Shown here one piece after another: positions 1 to 13,325 of a stretch of DNA of 64,000 bases. This stretch comes from Branchiostoma floridae. Lineage: Eukaryota > Chordata > Leptocardii > Amphioxiformes > Branchiostomatidae. The stretch's first letter is position 1; the number at the start of each line of letters is the position of its first letter. The stretch covers positions 16,669,172-16,733,171 of the forward strand of contig NC_049986.1 of NCBI RefSeq assembly GCF_000003815.2, read 5' to 3'. The notes under the pieces are model-generated. The model made no database searches and was not told the DNA's origin. It saw nothing but the letters and a program-made list of their open reading frames with translations. A program made the position numbers and the translations under genes.

Positions 1-3000
1 TAAGCTGAGGATTATCAGACTTTCTTTCCATTCTTTCCAGCCAAAATCGCTACTTCCTATTCCCCAAATTTCCGCACGGCTTTTGAGTCAACCATTAATG
101 CGATTAGTACCGTTGGCTCCAATTTTCAGCAGCCTATGTTTGTAAAATGATAAATTAAAGTTTTCTTCCTCTATGTGCTCTATATAAACTCCACGCGGCA
201 AATTCAGATGAGGCAATACAAACATAATACCGATTCATGTTCAGATTTCCCGTTAGTAGAAATCCCACAACAAGTCCCCGTGTACTTATCTAAGATCGTA
301 TAGAGTGCTTTGACAATGGCGGTGGATGTAAAATACTTTTGACAAAATTCCTATTGACTCATTACAATGGCGTGTCTGAGTTAGGGCGTTTACCAGATCT
401 TCACCGGAAATAACCCCTTTACTGCGGCATACGCTGCGCCTTACCATCCTAAATCGCCGCACAGCGCCCGCACCAGGCAGGTGTAATGTTGTGGAAAAAT
501 CCATGGTCAAGAAATTCCACGGGGGAAGATTAATGAATCCCCGGGCCTGCCATGCCAAGATGCGGTAGTTTTGAAGATGGATTTTCTTCCTGACGTGACA
601 TGACTCTGCTATCAAGTACGCACGAACTTCCTGTAGTGCCTTTGTTAAAGCGGCTTTACGGCGAACAATAGATCGTTACGCGTACATGGTGGGTTCCAAG
701 AATTCTAAATGTTTATCCGTTTGGAGTACACACCCACCACGTTGCGTACCACACCCCCTTTAATACGTGTTTATTGGGTCTTTAAAGTTATGCTTCATCA
801 GAGGGCACATGCGCAGTAAGACGCCCATGACCATTTAATGCATGACATGCACTGGTCATGAATTTTTGATGCGCGACTTGAAAAGGTGCGCCCACCATGG
901 GTGTGTCCGTCTCTGTGAATTGGGCCGGGTGATAACAGTGGTATCGGTTACACTTATTTAGATGTGGAGCAGGAGAGGGAACGCTCAGAGGCAGTCGAAT
1001 CAGGACTCTTCGTAGACTTTTTGGCGGTATGTACAAATATGTATGTATCTTTCTTGCGTGGTGTTTTTTACCATTCATTTGGTTTCGATTTATTGGATGA
1101 AACCCTTACCAACCGTATAAAAGAAAATGATGGCAACGCAAACTACTTCATGTAAATCTTCTCGGCAGGTTTTCTTAAATCTGTCTATATCTCTTCAACT
1201 TTTCTGCATATGTCAAGTGCATACAGTTGCAAGCCTTTGGATTCATGTAATTTGTAAAGAGAATCGACGGCCACAAAACTTTGAAAAAATGTTCCTCATC
1301 ATTTGGTAAGTCCTCTTGACTTAAGTCCGCTTAAGTCCGTATGGGTTTTTACATTATCCTTGTGTCAATTTTTTTTCATTCTAATTCCTTGAAAAACGAC
1401 ACGTTTCATCTTCTGCGCATTTGGTATTTGATATTTGTACAATAAAAATAAGACCTTTTTGGTTGGTTCTCCATGTTCTTAACAATCTCCCCGTGTGATT
1501 TTCCCGTGACAATCTTATAACAGCAATCATTGATGTCTGTGTCAAAGATTGTGACAAGAGAACGCGTTTGTTTATCATATACAGTCATCATCGGAATGCA
1601 ACATAAGCGCAAACGTTTGTAAAGTAATACAACCTAACATAGAGGCGCTTTCTTCGTTAAGTACTATACAATTATGTTGTGCTTCGTAATCCGTTTTCCA
1701 GTTATAAATTGATATCTATTTAGGTATTAGGTAATTAACTCTACATACTTTAATTTTGAAACTCCAATCATGATACGCACTTAACAAAAGATATAAGCCC
1801 CGGAGGCTCCCTTAAATCGAATTAACTATTGTTCTCACCTTTTAGACACTAAATTAATCCACAGGACTGAGGGAATAATACAATCTATATCAATTTAGCC
1901 GCTGCGTATAGGCATAATTGTCACTTATCACGATATTAGCATCGCATTCTAGATTCAGGCTCACTATTATACCCTAATGTGATTTGATATAATCTACCAT
2001 TACATAACGCAGCCATTCGCATATTTGAGCTTAAACTGCGCTGACTAAGCACACATAAGCTTTTTAAAATCTAGTTATTGCTATGGATTGATTTTAGCAA
2101 AATATATAATGCAGTGACTGCATAGAAATGCTTCTGGGCAAACGGATAATGATAGATATGCTATATTCTAACAGCATATAGGCAGGCTAGGATGAATGTT
2201 TCTACGGCTGGTGCTGTGCTATTGATGTGAAATGTCGCAAACTTGGCGTAGGCTTCTGTGTATGCGTGAAAATAGCTACATGACGTGGCAGGGTGCCATT
2301 GTAATGAACAGATTTAAACTTGGATTTAGTGGTAAGAAATCAAGTAAATGATGGGCATAACTAAGGTAACAGCTATGAAAGTACAGTTGACTAAATTTTT
2401 TCTACAAGGCTGCTGGTAGTTCCTTCACCTTTCCAAAATATCGGAGGCTGGCAAGACAGACAATGGTATGTCAGACTTTGACAATGACAGGAAGGCCATT
2501 TTCCGTATGGGTGCAGGTGGATAAAGCACAGTAGTTCATTATCTGACGCACCCCTTTAAACCACTACCTAAGGCCCCCTGGGATACCCCTACTCATCCTC
2601 TTGAAAAACTGGTACAGCTACTTCAACACAATCAATGTTAATCTACCCTGACATTTTCCCCATAGTTGTGAATATTTCATGGCTTTCGTTCTGATTCTTT
2701 GTGTATTGTGGTTATCAGCACACAAGGAGCAAATGTCAGCCCACTCGGGAAGGACGCTATTGTTGTACGGCAATCTAAAACTACTCCACACGAAACTTTC
2801 GCTCCTCCCATTGCAGTTCCACTCTCCTCCGGTGGAAGGAAATGCGCTCTCAAATATCGCAATTCTATCCCAAGTTTTCCAGTTTCACATTGTGATTGAA
2901 ATTACGCTGGTGTGTCCCCGTCAATTGTTTACTGCCGCATGAAATATGAATATTGAGAAATAAAGGTTATAAAAATCACGATGCACGTGAAAAATCTCTG

Positions 3001-3064
3001 TTGAATTCTAATCAGGAAACTCATTAAGTGTGCTCAGTACCGGGCCCATATTTTATACGAGGAC

Positions 3065-3132
3065 GTGTAAAAGTGCTACGCCTGGAGGTTGCACGCCTGG
3101 AGTAAGCGTGTTTTATCGTGGCACTTTTACAC
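3065..3132. repeat. Small inverted repeat enclosing a direct repeat
   Basis: Arms GTGTAAAAGTGC (3065-3076) and GCACTTTTACAC (3121-3132) enclose two copies of acgcctggag. It may be a remnant of a small foldback element. Confidence 0.5.
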
Positions 3133-5305
3133 TTTAGGATTATTAAGACTGATCCTACCGACCACAATACCTCAGTGCACAGCTGTTGAACAGATAGCCC
3201 TCTTATGCTACGGTGCATTTTCTCGGACAATGGTCTAGCTATTTTTGAAACGCCAGTTCCAGCACGATGGTTTTCCAGTAATATACATATAAATGACGTT
3301 TCGATTTTAGCCTAGGCGCTCTAATAAAGGTTTAAATAACAGAGGTCATTCTTGTGGTCGATAAAATCTTCTAATGTAGCAAGGTGTCATAATAGACAAT
3401 TGGAAACACGAAGGGCTCAGCCGAAACGTCAGGAAGACAGTATCTTTTCTATTTCTATTCGCATTTTGAAAGTTGGGAATCACAGGGATTTTCTTTCTTT
3501 TGGTCAAAATGCCATTGAAGTCAAGAAATTTGAAACGAGTTTATAGATAAACGTAAGGCGATAAACCAACATCTATATTGTGAACAGTCATAGCTACATA
3601 TGTTGTCGGTGGATCTAGACAATAATGCAGCGGATATTAGCCCTTTTATGATTATAACAATGAACTTTTTCATGATACAGTTGTCTTGAAAATGTCTATG
3701 TAGCCAACTAGGGAAAAAAAACTTAGCATGGATCAACCAGAGAAAAAGGGCAATCGACTAAAACACCTTTTTCCCCACAAAGCATTGTTCTCATCCTTGG
3801 ACAGACTCGCACTTCATTATGCCTTGGTACATGTGCGTCACACTCCCACAATGATAAGGACAATAGTTTTTATCCATTCCCTCGGCAAGCAGAAATGCTT
3901 GAAGGTCAACAATAAACCTAGAGCCGATCAGGTAGATGGAGCGATAGCAATGGCGACAAACGTCTGGTTACTGGGATTTGCACACCTAAAGGGCTTAGTC
4001 CAAATCCCCACCGCACGCCATCGATCAAAATAATACTCTGGAAGTCACGGTTGATATTGATCAGATTATTTTTTTTCTATTTCTGTAGCAGTCACAAGAT
4101 GCACTTCCCTAATCCACAAAATCTATCATTCAAGATATATCTGAGATGATGGAAGAGACGACTATACCAGATTTAAGTGATACAAGCTCCATTTCGAATT
4201 CCCAGGTAGGTTAACTACCTCTGGAATTGATCAGTGATCAGTTTTGGACCTTGATTTAGATTGTCATGTAAAACACAGATATCTATTAATGTTACTGCTT
4301 GTACAAACATTTCCAAGGAGCAAAAAAATTATATGTGATATGTAAATATGAGTAAATATTTAGCCTTTTCTCCGGTTTATCCTTTATTTGTTATCTATTA
4401 GCCTGGGAAAGGAAAAATGGAATTTGCGTAGAACCGAGTGTTTGTGTCTTGTTTGGCCCACAACAACATAACAAGCTTATAACTTTCTGGTACCATAATA
4501 GCTCATAGCAGAGTTATCCATTGAGCGTTCACAGTAAAATACTCTTCGACGAGGACAATGTGATAGGGCATACATGTATAAGAATTGTCTAGGTAAAAAA
4601 GACATTTTGGAGGTTCTTCCGTCAACCTCCAATTTTCATACGTGACATTTAGTAGCAAAGAACGGCATAATATCCTAGGGACCATACATCTCCAGCAACA
4701 TAACCAGATGTGAGGGAAATTTATGCCGCGGTTGCACCTCTGAACTTACAAAGTTAACGCTCCATATTGGGTAAGATATTGCTGAGCTTGCAAATTGGCT
4801 TCCATCAGTGCCTGCAGAATTATTCTACAGAGAGTCGTATATGTGTCATTACGTCCTGTATCAAACAACTTACGATCCAAACGAGGGTAAATTGCCGCAG
4901 ATGGCCCTAACGGTATGGCCCGGTTCTTCCTATTAGACAAGATTTATGGCATTGTCTTATCTTAGTTTTTTTTGGGTCATGCAGACTAACGGGTATTGAT
5001 GAACTTTTGATAAGATGGATGGTCGTGCCATGCTTATAGCAGGGTGGTCTATCATCGTCAATAAGGGAATGTTACACTTTTTATTATTACATGGGGTAGT
5101 TACAAATATACTATATCATTATCCGGAGCCCTGGAAGAAAAAGCAGGAAAAGGGGTATGCTCTCTACCTATCTTTTTCAAGAAGAATTTACGTACAATTT
5201 TACCATAACATCCAACTCATTTATGCGTCCTTGAAATAGATTAGCTGATATTGTTATTCACATTATGAAAGGTAATCCAATTATCTATAAGTAGTTTATT
5301 AGGGT

Positions 5306-5341
5306 GTTTGCAATCCACTATAAGCTTAGGGGATTGCAAAC
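5306..5341. repeat. Short inverted repeat
   Basis: GTTTGCAATCC and GGATTGCAAAC, 11-bp perfect arms with a 14-nt loop. Confidence 0.5.
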
Positions 5342-6863
5342 TGCATAAGTTAGTTAAAGCGATGTACTGTGTTAATCGTTCTCTGGTACCTGATTTCATA
5401 AAGTCCTATTTGAGAGACAATGTGAATGGTTCATGTCATGTGGAGCAATCCCCTGCCCTAATAGATATGACGTGTAAGGTTTATAGTATTAATGGATTAG
5501 TTAGTAACTATGAGAATGATGGGTTTTTGCCACATGCTTTGCTATTCCCTGTTGATATGTCAGAATGCAACTTAGTAAAATTACATTATATTAACAAGTT
5601 ATGAAGTTCTAAGAAGAGCAATTTTTTTCCTCAGGGATTGAAAAAAAAAACCTTGGTTCTCGTCATTTTTTAAACTATAAATATTGCTTATAAAAAAGAT
5701 TTGAAAGTTATTCTATGCATAACAAGAAATTGTTTAAGTCATGACAGTGATTTTTCACCTTCCCGGTTATGATATTTTGTCTACAGTTAAACTACACTTG
5801 CTGCCTGAATGCTGTATCATATTACGCATGGTCTAATCCCCGTCCGTTATTGCTGTAACGCGCAATTAGTGACGGCCTTCAAGATCTGCAAACGAACTTA
5901 CAAGGTCATTCAATTTCAGAAACTTGAAACGGTAGATGGGCCGCAGGCGTCGGTACTTGGCTGCGACAAGTTGCTTCCTGGTAGTCAGACTTTTTTGAAG
6001 TTAAAGAATATCCAATCTGAAAATCCATTTTGTCACCAGATATAACTGTCATAATATTTTTTTATAACTATAATGAAGTTATGATGTAGTCATTTTTTGA
6101 ATCTGATAATGTTATTCATTTTTAAAATGATAGGTAATAAAATAAACGCAAAACAATACTAATCAATAAAGGACTCGCGTGTACTCAATTTCTAGCTTCT
6201 ATTAGCTATTAAACATGCTTAATGCATAGTCTTTAGTGGTTTAATTGGTATGAAACAGTCACTTCTGGTTCTGGTCATTTTGTTCTGTAGTTTAAGGGCA
6301 TGAGTTTCGTTTGGTATCAATTTGGTTTTTCTTGACTACTGTACATATGTTTAGCGTTTTTGGGTTTGATTGATAAGAAAAACATTAAAAGAAGAACACG
6401 ATGATACCAACAATAACAGTGATAACTTGGTTACCAGCAACTTCGTCCCCGACAAGTTCCCGGTGCACACTGCGTGTCCCTCCCCACATTGACATTCAAT
6501 CCCTTACTTAACACCTTTACAGTTCCCAACTGGGACCAAATCAAAACCATTGTAACAATATCGAAATTCTGCGTCCTGGGACGAGGCCTATTGTAAGACC
6601 ATCGGTGTGATCCGACATTTCCCCTCATTAATTATGCATATACTGTCTCATCAAACAAGCTCGGTTCGGTCGATGGGCTGCAATGATTGTGCGTGTCACG
6701 AGGCAGCGGTTAGGATGAAGCATAAACTCCAGAATCTTCCCACCCACCTCCAATAAACATACCTGTCAATTACTACAGCGTTTTGATCCCTCCATTGTTT
6801 CAGCGGCTTTGTTTGACAATCAATACTCTTTCATCTCATAGTATTTTACGGCAGAGCTAGGTC

Positions 6864-6891
6864 GTAAGTCAAGATTTAGATCTTGACTTAC
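6864..6891. repeat. Short perfect inverted repeat
   Basis: GTAAGTCAAGAT, a 4-nt spacer, then ATCTTGACTTAC: 12-bp arms. No neighbouring gene explains it. Confidence 0.6.
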
Positions 6892-9537
6892 AGAATATGC
6901 AGGGATTTTACGACACTGCTGCGCGCCATGTGCCAAATGTTTGATGTAGATACGGTCAGGCTGCTCCTTGTTTTCAATTCAAATATTTCATGGCAGAAAG
7001 TTTCGAACACAAGTCAAAGAAAGTAATCCAATGGAATTATCCTAAAATTGAGAAATCGAGCTAGAGTTTTTCGTTGACACAACTATATAAAAATGTAGAG
7101 TGAAGACCCGAAGTAGCTGTTTGATATAATTTACATTGAAATGATATACGTTTTTGATACCTAAAAATACTAAATCTTCGTACTACATTTGATAGCAATA
7201 AATCGTTAAGTACATGCAACCAGTCAGACCACCGTCCGTCCAATCCATGTATACGAACACGTAAATTATAACTATTTTAGAGTCAAGGAGTAGACATGCA
7301 ATCAAGTGTATAAGTAAAACAATGTCAGACAGCCTCTAAACAGGATGTTCTGGAAAAGTCAAACAACTCCAGGTGATGTCCTCCCCACGAGATCATCACC
7401 CCAATGACGGGTTCAACTTCTCAGCGATGAATCTAGACGGTTTGAGTGTCAGAGACTCGTAAAATATCCAGTGGAACAAAGAGGGGACTGACGACGGTGT
7501 GATTGATTAGAGTAGCTGATGGAGACTCTGATTGATAAATTGACGAATGTCGTGAGAATTGAAGTTTTCCTGAAAGCCTGCTCCAGATCGTAACCCATCC
7601 CAATGACTATGGGTACATCATTCACTGGAGTTTTATGCCGTCAGTGCCGACCGCATGACAGTTAAACAGTTCTGGATCGAGTAGAGAATTTTGTACAGAC
7701 AAGTTTGTTCGGTCCATGTGAAGTTTGCCTCTGCCGAAAAGTGATTTAGACGTGCGAAAAAATAATCAGCACATTCATTCTGGGCACTTAAGGTCGACCG
7801 TGGCTTACCCATAATGACAACTCATCTCTGCAAGCTGCCGAAGACACATGGCGACGTCTGATCCTTCACGGTAACCTGCCGTACATTGCCGCAACGGCAC
7901 CTTTGTTCCATTACGGTTCGCCGTCCTGTGTCGAGTTCAAAGCCCCAATTTTTTGCTCCAGCTAAGAACTATAACTTATTCATCGAATTCAATCATAAAG
8001 ATGTCTATTTATGGCGGGAAGTATTTATGCGCGATGGACAGGCTACCGTCTGACTTACGGTAACCAGGATGTTGCAGCGGTTGTAGATTACTTTACTGAC
8101 CTTCACCGGATCGATAGTCACCTCTGATGACCGGTGTTCGGTAATGTATATGTAACGGGCTTTGATGAATTCTGCTATGTACTCAATGTCCTACATCTTA
8201 GCATTGATCTTACGGGTTATTATCTCATTGGGAATCTGCTGGGAAACAATATAGGCGCGGCAACGACCTTGTCACTTTTGCAGTATGTGTCTGCCGCGTA
8301 AACTTTACTATTTGGTGGTATACTGACACAAGGAGGTTCTGGATGGTAGGAAGCATGTGCCTGTCCCCGCTCATAATATTACGTCTGAATTATTTACCAG
8401 TATGCCGTGTTACGATGCCAAGTAAAGCCACGAGAAGCTGTTATCTGTCTGAGGTGGGTAAGTCCTTTGACATCACAAAATTCAGACATGCTGTGTTATA
8501 CAATCGTCAAAATCCATCCGGTTGTTAAGAGCAGGAGGCAATAAGATGCTGGGTGGTTTGAGTATGCCATGACGTCATGTTTTTTTGTCATTTTAACTCA
8601 AGGCCTTGTGACGAACTTTGCGAAGAGTGTCATTTCCATTACTTGTGTTTTGATACTTTAACGTCTCCTCCTGTCTCACGCGTGACGTTTGCGGCGCCAC
8701 TAAAGTCAAACTAGTCCTCGAGTTAATTCAAAACCCTGACAAGTGCCTAAAGGCGTCTCTGGAGTCATCCCTGCAATATCTTACTGTATAAACTTTGATA
8801 AAAAATACAGCATTTAGGCAACATAATGACATAACCTTAAGGCTGTAGACAACTGAACACTATGTTGCTATTAGCAGTAGTTTACAGAAAGTTGGATAAA
8901 GTCGCAAACTACTGTTTTTGTGATGTCAGTTGTTCTTCTGCTTTGGATATCCAAGCGAGTTCATGACTTTTTGTCTCAAGATTAACATACGTACATGCTA
9001 CGATTCCTCTACAACATCAGACTGTTAGGGCATTGTAAGTATGTTGTTTGTTGCAAAATACCTAAAAGCAAGGCATTTAGCCAAGGTGAAGATATAGTTC
9101 TCCTTTACGAGCGCCCCGCCAATCCTTATCGATTGCCGTGTGTCCGGTTCTTATCACTTGCGATGCGCAGAAATGACCTCATCACCACCTCACAGTATAG
9201 ATACCACAAGCTGCGTTCGATAAACTCAGGTTAGGACCCCCCTTGCATTAAATGTCGATAGCGTTGCGATCTCACTGCGACCTGAACTGAATTTGCGCAA
9301 CCCTTTGTAGTGATGATTGCAAAATCATGCAAAATGCGGTTATAACTGATAACACACAAGCATAAAAAGATCCGTTTTTTAAAAACATATGGATGATTCG
9401 TTGAGCGCTCTGCGAAATTTCCCCGGTTTGGTAATAACAGTGTGTTTTTTTGCAAGGAAAGGTAACCGTGGGAGTTTTTATTCAAATAAAGATTAGTCAT
9501 ATAAATGGATTTTTTCTAAATCGCAAATACACGCATG

Positions 9538-10115
9538 NNNNNNNNNNNNNNNNNNNNNNNNNNNNNNNNNNNNNNNNNNNNNNNNNNNNNNNNNNNNNNN
9601 NNNNNNNNNNNNNNNNNNNNNNNNNNNNNNNNNNNNNNNNNNNNNNNNNNNNNNNNNNNNNNNNNNNNNNNNNNNNNNNNNNNNNNNNNNNNNNNNNNNN
9701 NNNNNNNNNNNNNNNNNNNNNNNNNNNNNNNNNNNNNNNNNNNNNNNNNNNNNNNNNNNNNNNNNNNNNNNNNNNNNNNNNNNNNNNNNNNNNNNNNNNN
9801 NNNNNNNNNNNNNNNNNNNNNNNNNNNNNNNNNNNNNNNNNNNNNNNNNNNNNNNNNNNNNNNNNNNNNNNNNNNNNNNNNNNNNNNNNNNNNNNNNNNN
9901 NNNNNNNNNNNNNNNNNNNNNNNNNNNNNNNNNNNNNNNNNNNNNNNNNNNNNNNNNNNNNNNNNNNNNNNNNNNNNNNNNNNNNNNNNNNNNNNNNNNN
10001 NNNNNNNNNNNNNNNNNNNNNNNNNNNNNNNNNNNNNNNNNNNNNNNNNNNNNNNNNNNNNNNNNNNNNNNNNNNNNNNNNNNNNNNNNNNNNNNNNNNN
10101 NNNNNNNNNNNNNNN
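9538..10115. other. Assembly gap (578 N)
   Basis: An unbroken run of N. Reading frames spanning it are artefacts. Confidence 0.99.
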
Positions 10116-12544
10116 GTAAAGGTGTCCATTCTCTAACTTTAATTCCCCTGGATGCACCAAAGTCTTTACTCTAGTAATGGGTGGTCTCAACTTTGAAAAT
10201 AGCCTCAGTCATTACCAGGTGGGTACAGTCGCTAGAAATAACTAAGACAGGCAATTTGACTCAGCTGGTTATCTTTGAAAGAGACCACGGGGATGTGAAG
10301 AAAATGAAGGCAGCTGTAGACACCTCCATACGACCACTCAGAGCTAATGACTTGGCTCACACTTAGACTGATTAGACTATGTTATCATCCCTTGGCTGTT
10401 TAAAACTAAATGAACAAAAGGTCAAACGGGGGCATGTCATTACCTAACACAAGGCGTTCGTAAGTAGCGTTGAGATTTCGGTCTCCGCAAGAAATAAAAT
10501 CATAATATGCGCAGTACTTGTGCTATTTTGATATCGCAAACAAATCTGTAGATTACAAGTACCCCTTTCTGTTTTCCTTAAACCAGTAGGTTTCCCGATC
10601 CAGCAGCAGATAAAGTACAAGCGTTTTAAGATTCTCCCAGCTTTTTGCCTTTATGAATGCTGTTTAATCCTAAGATCTTAGCCTCAGGTATTAGGCTCGC
10701 ACAGCCCAAAGAATACACCTTGCAGACCAGACTATTCTAAACGTGAAATCCTTGCAGTGCGTCATCCTTATTCTGATGGGATTAGGTAGCGTGTGGGTTA
10801 CCCTCTTTCGAAATGCCTTTCTTTTCTGTCCTACTCACAATAAGTTTGCATCGACGTAAAACGTCCCACCTTTTTTCTTTTTAGCTTATAAGCAAGAATA
10901 ATCGATAATGAAGGCAATTAACTATTCCCTCAAATCGTTCAGAAGACCCGACTATCATCAATGTCAACAAAATGATCCCTTCTATTTTCTGTATACCTTT
11001 TTTTATCTTTCCCTCTATAATTCAACATGAGGACCATAGGCAAGTCCACAGGCAATTAAATTGTTTTGTAGCTACGTAGCTCGTCCTCTGGTGCTTCTTT
11101 TCTCCGTATGAGTAACTTCCACTGACTGCTCTATGAAGGCATCATCATTGTAGAGAACTATAACGGCAAATGCAGACACTTCAGATAACCTTGACAACTA
11201 CCCATAGTGTCAATGTCTCGTACTTTGTTGATCCCAAAAGAGATGTATATCGTGTTGCCATTAGCTATTTCTCCCCGGATGGCGGCACGTTTCTTCTTAT
11301 CTCCAATCTTCAGCTGAGCAGTGACGTCACGGAATCCATTTTTGACAGAATGTGCAGGGTGAAGTGTAACTTAAGATAGTCCAGGAATTCGTGTCTTTCA
11401 GGCAGTGCCTTTTAATGACATGCGAGCACGAGGTGTAGGCCTATCTGCTTGAGCGCAGCCGGACCGGCCATTAGAGGTGACATTGAAGCTAAGATAGATA
11501 CCCTGACATCTTGTTTGTCTTGAAGAGGTAAGCTATCCTTTTACGTCAACCATTTGTAAGGATGAGGCCGTTAAGTTCGATTCCACTTGATCACTCTTTT
11601 AGCAGCTGACCTTGCTGTGTCATCGGCACAGGTTTGAATACTAATGTTAGAGGCATCACGTTTCGTCCAAGGGCATGTGTTCTGTTTGGGTACGCAAGGA
11701 TTACTCATCAACGTAAATGTAAGTCATTTAGTCCAGCTTTTGTAGTCTAAACAAAGAATTGACTTCACACAGAATAACGTAGCCGGTAGATAGTATAATT
11801 TCTTAAACTGCTATAGATATAGTGTTGATAGTAACATGATGATAGTTATAGCACCCTTATGTTCTATATGTTAAAAAGCACTGTAGATAGAACTTGGTAT
11901 ACTCAATGTGATTACATCTGATCAGTGAATGTCAAGGATAAGGATGGTTGATCGGCCATGCATTGCCTAATAGCCGTAGCTTATTCATGAAATTGAAAAC
12001 AACCTTAAACCAAATGTTCCGTATAAAAGACATATTTTCACCTATGATTTGAAGGATATTTTTTTAGATATCTGCCAGATATGTTGAACGTAGTGCTTTT
12101 TAGATTTATTGAAATTGAAGACATTATGCAATGCATGGCAAACCCAGGCAGTCAGCTGGGTGCCAACACATACACTATAGATGAGCACGTGATGGCGAGA
12201 AACGGGATAATACTGTCCGAAGGGTTTCACCTTCACATTTAGATAAATACCTACGGTAATCGCAGCTCGTATAATAGACACCCACGGTTTCTCTCTTTGT
12301 GATTTAGAACTTAACGGGATTCTGACAAAGTAAAGTAGACTGCTCTTTTCATATAGGTAGGTCGAGACGTAGTCAGAGTGGTTTATGTTCCCGACAAACG
12401 AGCTTAGCGTAATTGGAAAAGATATCAAGTGCCCTTTAGAGTAGACTGTGCACCCCCGTAAAGGTATTGAGACGTAGAGCTACGTCACAAACAAAACAGC
12501 AATTATTTTGCTTTTTTTATCGTTAGTTCTTCTTCACAACTAAA
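10116..12544. other. No gene seen
   Basis: Non-coding sequence between the first gap and the LINE 3' end. The 128-codon open frame at 12042-12428 (minus) has no recognisable motif. Confidence 0.5.
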
Positions 12545-13120
12545 ACTAACATAAACCTTCTGCAACGAATGCAGAACAAGGCAACTCGTCTGTTTCAGTC
12601 GAAGCCACAGTGGAAACCTGTGCACACGAGACTGTTAATAAACACCATGACAACATTTAAAAGGATAACACTCACAAACGAACCTATTTGTATCAGTAGG
12701 CAACTGCGTTCGGTCAACAACTTGCATAGTTACAGAACCCGTTTTGCTGCTAAACAATCTTTTCTGTTAGAGAAACCTAGAACTAACGCACTGATGAAGT
12801 GTTTCATGTACAGGGCTGTCAGTGTGTGGAATAACCTTCCAATTGTCATGCAATCCACACAATCCCTGAGAGTGTTTAAGGATGGTTTGCACAAATACCT
12901 CCACCAGTAGTTACAAGCACTGTGCGACAGGATTGTCAATTTTTAAATTAAGTATATTGTAAATATGTTATTGATTTAGATGTGGTTGTGACTTGTCTAG
13001 TTGCCAACCATGTTTGTATAATGTATTGTCTCTGTGAATGAATACCAGGAAGACTAGCGGTGGACCCTAGGGTCCACCGCTAATGGTTATTCTAATAAAG
13101 TTTCAAAGTTTCAAAGTTTC
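12545..13120 (+). mobile_element. 5'-truncated LINE (non-LTR retrotransposon) 3' end
   Basis: The reading frame at about 12557-12910 matches the C-terminal end of LINE ORF2 proteins: QRMQNKATRL, then LHSYRTR, RTNALMK and VSVWNNLP, with a typical FKDGLHKYL end before the stop. About 145 nt after the stop is a perfect 28-bp palindrome (13055-13082). The copy ends in tandem tttcaaag repeats (13098-13120), a usual LINE 3' tail. The last ~113 codons lack stops, so this copy is not very old. The rest of the element is missing. I do not assign a clade. Confidence 0.7.
13055..13082 (+). repeat. Perfect 28-bp palindrome in the LINE 3' UTR
   Basis: TAGCGGTGGACCCT is followed directly by its reverse complement. 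In RNA it would form a GC-rich hairpin just upstream of the tttcaaag tail, where LINE reverse transcriptases often recognise their template. The recognition role is inference. Confidence 0.75.
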
Positions 13121-13194
13121 AGTACTGAGTAAAGGTAAGGTTAAAGGAAATCACATAATAAGATTTATCAATAATGTCAGGATTGTGAAAATTC

Positions 13195-13325
13195 GCAATT
13201 CTCATTCAAAAATGGATATTGAAGTTTCTAACTTTTATTCAACACAAGCAAATTGCTAACCTCGAATTTTCCGCCCCACATCCGTCGACCGTCTTCAGGG
13301 GTGGTGATACAATTGCTCTGAGCAC
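13195..13325 (-). repeat. Possible retroelement 3' tail
   Basis: Read on the minus strand, a cctgaagacgg segment is followed by ggttagcaatttgcttgtg, then gttgaataaaagtt. Motifs of the type 'cctga(a/t)gaagg ... gttag ... aataaa' are common at the 3' ends of Penelope/LINE-like elements. A similar cctgaagaagg segment lies at 61655-61745 on the same strand. Assignment is from pattern memory only. Confidence 0.25.

Larger units (their letters stand above)
1..9537. other. No gene seen
   Basis: Only short reading frames without recognisable domains or splice-coherent chains. 7321-7960 is somewhat richer in G+C and could be a decayed coding or repeat segment, but nothing is identifiable. Netrin-G non-coding 5' exons may be hidden here. 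Confidence 0.5.

Noticed and set aside
5308-6045. Two open frames of 98 and 78 codons in the plus strand
   Set aside because: No recognisable domains, and AT-rich flanks without splice signals. Likely chance.
7800-7970. Open run of about 50 codons (TWRRLILHGNLPYIAATAP...) in a GC-richer segment
   Set aside because: It looks mildly protein-like but matches no family I know and has a stop on each side. Not enough to call a relic gene.
9450-10190. Long open frames on both strands across the first gap
   Set aside because: They consist almost entirely of N and are artefacts of translating the gap.
12042-12428. 128-codon open frame on the minus strand
   Set aside because: No domain, signal peptide or splice context, and a frame of this length is expected by chance in 64 kb. 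No protein family recognised.
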